Source: Alphaproteobacteria bacterium (GTDB lineage Bacteria > Pseudomonadota > Alphaproteobacteria > Puniceispirillales > Puniceispirillaceae). From it: a stretch of 6,121 nt of DNA. The notes under the pieces were generated by a model. That model ran no database searches. It had not been told where the DNA came from and worked only from the letters and a program-made list of their open reading frames with translations. Numbering within the stretch: the stretch's first letter is position 1; every line of letters starts with the position of its first letter. Of the stretch, positions 1-5,244 are shown piece after piece. The stretch spans positions 1 to 6,121 of the forward strand of contig JADHLK010000089.1 in the NCBI GenBank assembly GCA_016780695.1, read 5' to 3'. The translations under genes were made by a program, and so were the position numbers.

Positions 1-1
1 A

Positions 2-784
2 GGCAAGAAGAAAACCAAAACGCCGCCATTGATAGAGGTGCGCGATCTGCATAAAAACTATGGCGAGCTGGCGGTATTGCGCGGGGTCAGCCTGGCTGCC
101 TCTGCAGGCGATATTGTCAGCCTGATAGGCTCTTCCGGCTCTGGTAAATCCACCTTGCTGCGCTGTATCAATCTGTTGGAAAATTCAGAACAGGGAGAGA
201 TCAGCTTTCAGGGCGAGGCCATTCGCTGGGCGGGCAGCGGCGCGGCGCGGCGGCCGGCAGATGCGGCCCAGCTGCGCGCGGTTCGCACCCAGCTATCGAT
301 GGTTTTCCAGCAATTCAATCTCTGGTCCCACATGACCATTATGGATAATGTCATCCGCGCGCCGATAACTGTGCTGGGCCGGGATCCCGAACAGATGCGC
401 CAAAAGGCCCTCAGCTTGCTGGACAAGGTCGGTATCGCTGACAAGGCCAATGCCTGGCCTGCCCAGCTTTCCGGTGGCCAGCAACAGCGTGCCGCGATTG
501 CCCGTGCGCTGGCGATGGAGCCGGCGGCCTTGCTGTTTGATGAGCCGACCTCGGCCCTTGATCCAGAGCTGGAACAAGAAGTGATAAAGGTGATCCGGGC
601 TCTGGCAGAGGAGGGGCGCACCATGCTGCTGGTCACCCATGATATGAAGCTGGCCCGCGACCTGTCCAGCCGGGTCATCTTTTTAGAGCAAGGCGTGATT
701 GAGGAAGAAGGGTCGGCTTCAGACTTGTTTGGCAAGCCAAAATCGGCCAGACTAAGACAGTTTTTGAGTGCGTCCGCTGCCTAG
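2..784 (+). CDS. Polar amino acid ABC transporter, ATP-binding protein (HisP/ArtP-like), probably 5' partial
   Basis: ATPase subunit of a polar amino acid importer; it would dimerise on the cytoplasmic face of the two permeases encoded downstream. Counting from the TTG at 29, all ABC motifs are present in order: A-loop Tyr11, Walker A GSSGSGKST (34-42), Q-loop Gln94-Gln95 in VFQQFNLW, signature LSGGQQQR (147-154), Walker B LLFDEP (168-173), D-loop SALD (175-178) and switch His204. The Q-loop wording and the length of about 250 residues are typical of the HisP/GlnQ/ArtP family. The frame is open to the left edge (it reads GKKKTKTPP before the TTG) and no Shine-Dalgarno sequence sits at the right distance from TTG 29, so I infer that the true start lies outside the window. 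The gene ends 40 bases before the binding-protein gene and is probably the first of four operon genes visible here. The substrate cannot be told from this subunit. Family assignment is very secure; the start is not. Confidence 0.95.
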   Translation, partial: GKKKTKTPPLIEVRDLHKNYGELAVLRGVSLAASAGDIVSLIGSSGSGKSTLLRCINLLENSEQGEISFQGEAIRWAGSGAARRPADAAQLRAVRTQLSMVFQQFNLWSHMTIMDNVIRAPITVLGRDPEQMRQKALSLLDKVGIADKANAWPAQLSGGQQQRAAIARALAMEPAALLFDEPTSALDPELEQEVIKVIRALAEEGRTMLLVTHDMKLARDLSSRVIFLEQGVIEEEGSASDLFGKPKSARLRQFLSASAA

Positions 785-824
785 CGGAACGCCGTTTGGG
801 GTTTTATGGCAAAGGGAGAGAGAA

Positions 825-1550
825 ATGAAGAAATTGATTATTGCTGCTATTCTGGCCAGCTTTGCTGCTGTGCCTGCTCTGGCACAGACCGTGCGGATGG
901 GGACCGAAGGGGCTTACCCTCCCTATAACTTCATTAATGACAAGAATGAGGTGGACGGGTTTGAACGCCAGCTGGGTGATGAGCTGTGCAAGCGGGCCGG
1001 GCTGGATTGCGTCTGGGTGGTCAATGACTGGGATTCCATTATCCCGAATCTGGTCGCTGGCAATTATGATACGATTATTGCCGGTATGTCCATCACGGCT
1101 GAGCGGGATGAGGTGATCGATTTCACGCAAAATTATTTCCCGCCTGATCCGTCCGCCTATATGGCGCTGAAAGGGGCGGCTGGTTCTGTTGCCTCAGGCG
1201 TGGTCGCAGCCCAGACCAATACCATTCAGGCCGGTCATGTCGCCGCATCCGGGGCAACATTGGTTGAGTTTGCAACCCCGGATGAGACTGTCGCAGCAGT
1301 GCGTAATGGTGAGGCGGATGCGGTGCTGGCTGACAAGGCGTTTCTGGACCCCATCGTTGCTGAATCAGGCGGCGAGCTGGTCTTGATCGGCGGTGATGTG
1401 ATGCTGGGTGATGGTTTCGGGCTTGGTGTGCGCGAATCAGTCGGTGCCTTGAAAGCCAAATTTGATGCCGCTATCAGCTCAATGAAAGCAGATGGCACGT
1501 TGAACAGCATGATCAAGAAATGGTTTGGCGCGGATGCCTCAACCTTCTAG
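825..1550 (+). CDS. Periplasmic amino acid-binding protein, solute-binding family 3 (HisJ/ArgT-like)
   Basis: Secreted binding protein of 241 residues that would deliver an amino acid to the importer. The ATG at 825 is chosen because AAGGGAG (812-818) lies six bases upstream and the protein then opens with a clean signal peptide: MKK, a hydrophobic core, and a likely cut after ALA at residue 20. Family 3 landmarks follow: GAYPPYNF (29-36), DGFERQLGDELC (44-55), the ligand-binding stretch GMSITAERDEVIDFT (87-101) with Arg94 expected to hold the substrate carboxylate, and Asp170 in ADAVLADK, where the family places the acid that binds the alpha-amino group. Cys55 and Cys62 match the spacing of the HisJ/LAO-type disulfide. 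The C-terminus (MKADGTLNSMIKKWFG) is also typical. Length is near the usual 240-260. These features favour a polar or basic amino acid, but the exact ligand is inference. A longer reading from a GTG at 768 would overlap the ATPase gene and bury the signal peptide. Confidence 0.93.
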   Translation: MKKLIIAAILASFAAVPALAQTVRMGTEGAYPPYNFINDKNEVDGFERQLGDELCKRAGLDCVWVVNDWDSIIPNLVAGNYDTIIAGMSITAERDEVIDFTQNYFPPDPSAYMALKGAAGSVASGVVAAQTNTIQAGHVAASGATLVEFATPDETVAAVRNGEADAVLADKAFLDPIVAESGGELVLIGGDVMLGDGFGLGVRESVGALKAKFDAAISSMKADGTLNSMIKKWFGADASTF

Positions 1551-1569
1551 GGAACGCGCGGCAATCCTG

Positions 1570-1604
1570 AGCAGGGGCCAGCTATTGGCCCCTGCTGTCA
1601 TTTT
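1570..1604 (+). terminator. First intercistronic hairpin, possible partial terminator or mRNA-stabilising structure
   Basis: AGCAGGGGCC (1570-1579) and GGCCCCTGCT (1587-1596) form a perfect 10-bp GC-rich stem with a 7-base loop. It starts 19 bases after the binding-protein stop codon. A run of only four T follows at 1601-1604, four bases after the stem, so it is a weak intrinsic terminator at best. Hairpins at this place in periplasmic-permease operons (for example REP sequences in hisJ-hisQ and malE-malF) are known to protect the upstream mRNA and keep the binding protein more abundant than the permeases. The same role here is inference. Confidence 0.6.
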
Positions 1605-1613
1605 GGCGATATT

Positions 1614-1636
1614 CAGGGGCCAGCTATTGGTCCCTG
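1614..1636 (+). promoter_or_regulatory. Second intercistronic hairpin (repeat copy 2)
   Basis: CAGGGGCC (1614-1621) pairs with GGTCCCTG (1629-1636) around the same 7-base loop as the first hairpin. The one base that differs between copies changes a G-C pair into a G-U pair, so RNA pairing is kept while the stem is weakened. The right arm can instead pair with 1656-1663, which contains the likely ribosome binding site of the first permease. A second TTTT tract follows at 1643-1646. A regulatory role is inference. Confidence 0.5.
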
Positions 1637-1656
1637 CTGTCATTTTGGCGATATTC

Positions 1657-1661
1657 AGGGG
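1657..1661 (+). promoter_or_regulatory. Shine-Dalgarno sequence of the first permease, lying in the third repeat copy
   Basis: AGGGG ends nine bases before the ATG at 1671 and belongs to the truncated third copy of the 42-bp repeat. A second candidate, AGGG at 1664-1667, is only three bases from the ATG and so less suitable. The duplicated element therefore appears to contribute directly to translation initiation of the permease gene. Confidence 0.55.
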
Positions 1662-1670
1662 CTAGGGCCA

Positions 1671-2558
1671 ATGTTCGCCAGCTGCGCCGATCCCTCCATC
1701 CTGTCGGGCCTGCATTGGCTGGCCTGTTATCTGACGACCGCCAAGCATATCTCTTTTTACAGCTCTTTCGGCACTGTCCTATTATTGCTGGCACTGGCGG
1801 CTCCGGCGGCTTTGCTGCTGGGATTTGCCGGCGCGCTGGCCGACCGGTCGCAGAACTGGCTGCTGGCCTTGCTTGGCCGTGCCTATATCGCGATGGTGCG
1901 CGGTGTGCCGGATATTGTGTTTTTCCTGTTTGTGCCTATCGCGCTGGATCAGGCTGTTGAATATATCCGCAATATACTCTTTTGCGATGAGCGGGCTGCC
2001 TCGGTCTGGCAGGGCAATGATTTTGTGGTTTGCGCAGCGGCCAAGATGCCGCTTTCCTCTGCAGCGCCTTTTGTGCATACGCTTTGGGGTTTTGTTCTGG
2101 CGCTGACCGCCTTTGCCATAGTGTTTGGGGCTTTTGCAGGCAATGTGCTGGCCGGGGCCATGCGCGCTGTGCCGCGCGCCCAGCTGGAAACCGGGGCGGC
2201 CTATGGCATGACAGACAGACAGGTATTCCGCCATATTCTGTTGCCGCAAATGTGGATTTATGCGCTGCCTGGCCTGTCCAATTTGTGGATGATACTGGTG
2301 AAGGCCACGCCGCTGCTGTTTTTGCTGGGGGTGCAGGATATTGTCTATTGGGCGCGTGAGCTGGGCGGCTCCAAGACTTCGGCCTATGCCTATCCGCATC
2401 CGGATTGGAGGGTTTGGTATTTCAGCGGCTTGCTGGTGTTTTATCTGTTGCTGACTTTTGTCTCTGAGCGCGTGTTTGGCCTGTTGATGACCCGCCTTGG
2501 CCGTGGTCAGGCGCTGCAAGGGGCACGCCAGCAAGGCGCGCTGGGCGGGGTGCTGTGA
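1671..2558 (+). CDS. Polar amino acid ABC transporter permease, HisQ/ArtQ-type
   Basis: Inner-membrane channel subunit of 295 residues, one of two permeases of the importer. Hydrophobic segments lie at about 35-57, 80-96, 138-162, 200-221 and 248-265. The family motif RGVPDIVFF (77-85) corresponds to the usual RGTPLLVQ stretch. The cytoplasmic EAA loop that docks on the ATPase is at 173-192: ETGAAYGM, then FRHILLP. The protein is longer than the usual 220-240 residues of this family. The extra length is a longer N-terminus and a hydrophilic stretch of about 40 residues (94-137) between the second and third membrane segments, with Cys105 and Cys121; by family topology this stretch should face the periplasm. 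The ATG follows the repeated hairpin spacer. The 3' end runs straight into the second permease start, so the two are probably translationally coupled. Assignment is secure; substrate is unknown. Confidence 0.92.
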   Translation: MFASCADPSILSGLHWLACYLTTAKHISFYSSFGTVLLLLALAAPAALLLGFAGALADRSQNWLLALLGRAYIAMVRGVPDIVFFLFVPIALDQAVEYIRNILFCDERAASVWQGNDFVVCAAAKMPLSSAAPFVHTLWGFVLALTAFAIVFGAFAGNVLAGAMRAVPRAQLETGAAYGMTDRQVFRHILLPQMWIYALPGLSNLWMILVKATPLLFLLGVQDIVYWARELGGSKTSAYAYPHPDWRVWYFSGLLVFYLLLTFVSERVFGLLMTRLGRGQALQGARQQGALGGVL

Positions 2559-3397
2559 TGAGCTGTCTTGCCAGCCTGTCTGATTATGGGTTGCGTGCGG
2601 TCGGGGTAGGTGAGCGGCTCTTGCCAAAGGCGGATATTTCTTTATGCGAGCAATTTGTGCTAATCGGCTCCGGGCTTATCTGGAATATCTATTTCGGGGT
2701 GCTGGCGGTGGCGCTGGGCTTTGGCTTTTCCATCCTGCTGGCCCTGGGCCGGGCCAGCCAGCAGGGGCTGGTGCGGCGTTTGTGTGGCGGCTTTATCTTT
2801 CTGTTTCGTGGCTCGCCACTCTTTATTCAGTTTTTCTTTGCCTATGAAGCCTTTGTGCTATTGCCAAAGATCGGCGTAGAGCTGGATTTTGGCCTGTTTG
2901 TGCTGAGCGCCGAGACGCGCTGGCTGACCAAAGCCTGGGCCGGGGCGTTGCTGGTGCTGTTCTGTAATACTTCAGCCTATACGGCAGAGATTTTCTATGG
3001 GGCGCTGAAAGCGGTGCCCAGCGGCGATATGGAAGCAGCCAGAGCCTATGGGATGACCGGCTGGCAACGCTTCCGGCATATTATCTTTCCTTCTATGCTG
3101 CGGCTGGCCTGGCCGGCCTATACCAATGAGGTGATTTTCCTGTTTCACGCTACGACTTTGGTATTTTTCTCAGGCTTTCCGGCCTGGCGGCAATCTGGTG
3201 ATGCGCTCTATTATGCCAGCTATTTTGCGGACAAGACTTTCAACCCGTTTATTCCCTATCCGATAGTGGCCTTTTATTTTATCCTGCTGACGCTGCTTAT
3301 CATTGGCCTTTTTGGTCTGGCTGGGCGCTGGCTGAACCGGCATTTGCCACAGGCGGTCCGGCCGCGCTATCGATTCCGGCTTAACTTGCTTCGTTAA
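2558..3397 (+). CDS. Polar amino acid ABC transporter permease, HisM/ArtM-type
   Basis: Second channel subunit, 279 residues from the ATG at 2558. Its A is shared with the TGA stop of the first permease (2556-2558), a classic coupled start with GGGG at 2547-2550 as ribosome binding site. A GTG at 2555 immediately before is an alternative adding one residue. Membrane segments lie at about 41-63, 78-99, 126-145, 170-195 and 225-255. FRGSPLFIQFFF (83-94) is the family motif. The EAA loop is at 159-178: EAARAYGM, then FRHIIFP. The stretch AYTAEIFYGALKAVP (140-154) just before it is typical of HisM/GlnP proteins. A loop of about 25 residues (100-125) separates the second and third segments. The gene closes the operon and converges on the peroxidase gene, overlapping its 3' end by 17 bp. 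Confidence 0.92.
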   Translation: MSCLASLSDYGLRAVGVGERLLPKADISLCEQFVLIGSGLIWNIYFGVLAVALGFGFSILLALGRASQQGLVRRLCGGFIFLFRGSPLFIQFFFAYEAFVLLPKIGVELDFGLFVLSAETRWLTKAWAGALLVLFCNTSAYTAEIFYGALKAVPSGDMEAARAYGMTGWQRFRHIIFPSMLRLAWPAYTNEVIFLFHATTLVFFSGFPAWRQSGDALYYASYFADKTFNPFIPYPIVAFYFILLTLLIIGLFGLAGRWLNRHLPQAVRPRYRFRLNLLR

Positions 3398-3983
3398 GGG
3401 AGCCCGCCTCTATCTGGGCTTTTGTCAGGGGCGGCAGATTGGCCTCAATCGCCTGTCTCATTTTTTCGGAATCCGGCCCGGTCATAGAGGAAAACCAGCC
3501 AATCATCTGGCCCTCCGGCCCGATCAGATATTTATGGAAATTCCAGCGCGGCCTACCAGCTCGGCCGACCTGTTCAGCTGCCCAGAGATAGAACGGATGG
3601 GCGGCATCCCCCTTAACTTGGCTGCGTTCGGTCATCGGGAAATCAATGGCGAAATTGACGCTGCAAAACTCCTTGATAGCCGCGCTGCTATCCAGCTCCT
3701 GGCGGCCGAAATCATTGCTTGGCACGCCCAACACCACCAGCCCCTGATCCCGGTATTTTTGCCAGAGGGCTTGCAGCTGATCATATTGCGGGGTGAAGCC
3801 GCAGCGCGAGGCGGTATTGACCACCAGCAGCAATTTACCGGCAAACTCCCCCAGAGACAACTGGGTGCCGTTAATCGAAGTGAAGCTGAATTGATGGGCT
3901 GTATCGGCTTGTGCCATGGGAAGGCCTCCGCTGGAAATCATCATAAGGACAAGCGCTGCAAACCGGGATTTTGCAAAGAACAT
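3381..3983 (-). CDS. Exported glutathione peroxidase family protein (cysteine type)
   Basis: Thiol peroxidase of 200 residues that would reduce hydrogen peroxide or organic and lipid hydroperoxides. From the ATG at 3983 (AGGG eight bases upstream), residues 1-26 form a signal peptide ending in AQA, so the enzyme is predicted in the periplasm. Catalytic positions are clear: Cys61 in NTASRCGFTPQY, Gln95 in SNDFGRQE, and Trp147-Asn148 in PRWNFHKYLI. It uses cysteine: no UGA interrupts the frame. Cys107 in EFCSVNF sits 46 residues after Cys61, about where thioredoxin-dependent members of the family carry the resolving cysteine, so thioredoxin-like proteins rather than glutathione may be the reductant (inference). 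A GTG at 4007 with its own AGGGA is a possible start adding eight residues, but the ATG gives a better signal peptide. The 89-base gap to the upstream monooxygenase gene shows no promoter I would defend. Closest well-known relative type is BtuE/Gpx. Confidence 0.92.
   Translation of the reverse strand: MFFAKSRFAALVLMMISSGGLPMAQADTAHQFSFTSINGTQLSLGEFAGKLLLVVNTASRCGFTPQYDQLQALWQKYRDQGLVVLGVPSNDFGRQELDSSAAIKEFCSVNFAIDFPMTERSQVKGDAAHPFYLWAAEQVGRAGRPRWNFHKYLIGPEGQMIGWFSSMTGPDSEKMRQAIEANLPPLTKAQIEAGSLNEAS
3401..3423 (+). terminator. Weak terminator-like hairpin after the importer operon
   Basis: AGCCC (3401-3405) pairs with GGGCT (3416-3420), leading into four T (3420-3423). It begins four bases after the stop of the second permease, which is where a terminator is expected, but it lies inside the peroxidase coding region on the other strand. 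The stem is only five pairs plus a possible G-U and the T run is short, so this is tentative. Confidence 0.25.
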
Positions 3984-4072
3984 AGTTATGACCCTGTCTG
4001 CTGGCACCTCATTTATCCCTGCTAGATGGGATGTGTTGCCAGCATTTCAAGGGGGGCAGGATAAGCGGCTGC

Positions 4073-5218
4073 TCAGCTGCGGGCTTCAGGCAGCTCTGGC
4101 AGTTGCCAGACATCGGCAAGAAAGGAATCCAGCACCGCCCCGCCAGTCAACCCCAGCAGCTTGTCACGCCAGCTGGCAGCGGGCTGGCCAAGGCGCATCA
4201 CCTCGCCAGCTGTCTCGGCACGGCGGGCAATGCGGGCTGCGGCAGCGGCCCGTGCGGCGGCCATCCGGCTCAAGGCGCGGGGCAAATCCTCATCAGCCAG
4301 CGCCTCTGCCAGGGCGGCGATATCCATCAGGCTCTGGCCAAAACCCTGGGCCAGATGCGGCGGCATCAGATGGGCGGCCTCGCCGGCCAGCACGACCGGC
4401 CCGCGTCGCCAGCAATCCAGCACTGAAGCCTGCCAGAGCGGGGTCGGCTGCCAGACCTGCACCGCCTCAGCCAGCCAGCCCAGCACCGAACTGCTGCTGA
4501 GCTGGGAGCGGGCCGCCTGATCGGCGCTGTCACCGGCTCGCGGGGTTAGGGCCAGCACCAGATTAACCGTGCCGTCCGGGCCATAGGGATAGCTGACCAG
4601 ATGGCAGGCCGTTCCCAGCCAGAGCCGCGTTGCCGGGCTGGCAAAACCAGCTGGCACTGCTGCTTTCGGCAGGCTGGCCCGCAAGGCCAGCTGGGTGGTG
4701 GCGCGCGGGGTTTGCTGAGGGGCGACAAACTGCCTGCCCACCCCGTGCGGCCCGTCTGTTGCCAGCACCTGATCAGCGAGCAGAATTTCGCCCTGTTCGG
4801 TTAACAGCCGGGCGCCTCCTGCCTGTTCGGTGATATGGGTGATGCTTGTGTCGATAAAATCTACCTGACCCGTATTCTGGCACGCCGCGACCAGCAATTT
4901 TGAGAGCGCTGTCCGGCTGACCCCGGCATATAGGTGCGGGCCATGCTCAATATGGCCGAGGCGGGTGCCATCGCTCAGCGTCTTGATCTCTATCTCGGTC
5001 AGGCGCGTTGACTGGGCCAACAGCTGCTCAGCCAGCTGCGGGGCCAGTTGTCGCAGTGCCTCAAACCCGTTGCTGGCAAGCTGCAGGGCGCCGCTGGGAG
5101 CGGCTCTGGGCGGCGGGCCGATAACCAGCGGCTGATACCCGGCTCTGGCCAGCACCAGCGCAGCCGCCAGCCCGGTCGGCCCACGGCCCAAAATCACACA
5201 TTGTTGAGAGGCACCCAT
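4073..5218 (-). CDS. FAD-dependent class A monooxygenase (UbiH/salicylate hydroxylase-like)
   Basis: Flavoprotein hydroxylase of 381 residues, expected to use FAD, NAD(P)H and oxygen to hydroxylate an aromatic ring or similar substrate. Motifs from the ATG at 5218: Rossmann GRGPTG (11-16), FAD-contacting Arg102 in VSRTALSKLL, the DG motif at Asp155-Gly156 in VLATDGPHGVGR, and the second FAD fingerprint GEAAHLMPPHLAQG (279-292) followed by Asp299. WLGTACHLVSYP (200-211) and the C-terminal stretch ARIARRAETAG resemble salicylate/hydroxybenzoate hydroxylases. GEAAH with PP and AQG is also common in alphaproteobacterial UbiH-like ubiquinone hydroxylases, so the substrate is open. Residue 34 after the second strand is Gly (VIGPPP), where many relatives have the ribose-binding Glu. 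The frame stays open upstream to 5386, but that would overlap the lectin gene; the ATG at 5218 with GGA six bases before it and the Rossmann strand right after it is preferred. The lectin gene ends 26 bases upstream, suggesting co-transcription. Confidence 0.85.
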   Translation of the reverse strand: MGASQQCVILGRGPTGLAAALVLARAGYQPLVIGPPPRAAPSGALQLASNGFEALRQLAPQLAEQLLAQSTRLTEIEIKTLSDGTRLGHIEHGPHLYAGVSRTALSKLLVAACQNTGQVDFIDTSITHITEQAGGARLLTEQGEILLADQVLATDGPHGVGRQFVAPQQTPRATTQLALRASLPKAAVPAGFASPATRLWLGTACHLVSYPYGPDGTVNLVLALTPRAGDSADQAARSQLSSSSVLGWLAEAVQVWQPTPLWQASVLDCWRRGPVVLAGEAAHLMPPHLAQGFGQSLMDIAALAEALADEDLPRALSRMAAARAAAAARIARRAETAGEVMRLGQPAASWRDKLLGLTGGAVLDSFLADVWQLPELPEARS

Positions 5219-5244
5219 CTGAATTCCGTTTTGACAATTATTGC

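Larger units (their letters stand above)
1572..1665 (+). repeat. 42-bp tandem repeat, 2.2 copies, between binding-protein and permease genes
   Basis: Copy 1 is 1572-1613, copy 2 is 1614-1655, and a truncated third copy begins at 1656 (seven identical bases to 1662, 9 of 10 to 1665). Copies 1 and 2 differ at a single base (C at 1589, T at 1631). Each full unit carries a hairpin followed by the tract GTCATTTTGGCGATATT. The block fills most of the 120-base spacer 1551-1670 and looks like a recent duplication of a structured intergenic element. Confidence 0.95.

Noticed and set aside
768..824. Earlier GTG start for the binding protein
   Set aside because: It lies within the ATPase gene and would put 19 residues before a textbook signal peptide; the ATG at 825 has a strong ribosome binding site.
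1572..1665. The 42-bp repeats as a CRISPR array
   Set aside because: The copies abut without variable spacers, there are only 2.2 of them, and they sit within an operon spacer with no cas genes.
1782..2627. Long minus-strand open frame (281 codons) opposite the first permease
   Set aside because: Its translation is rich in Gln, His and Arg with no recognisable motif, while the plus strand encodes a clear permease with EAA loop. It is a by-product of the codon pattern.
4008..4072. Promoter for the peroxidase gene in the gap upstream of it
   Set aside because: On the minus strand a TTGAAA-like hexamer and a GATAAA-like hexamer occur, but neither has a partner at acceptable spacing.
3534..4500. 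Plus-strand open frames opposite the peroxidase and monooxygenase genes
   Set aside because: The minus strand encodes complete catalytic motifs in this region; the plus-strand translations are low-complexity and unlike any family I recognise.
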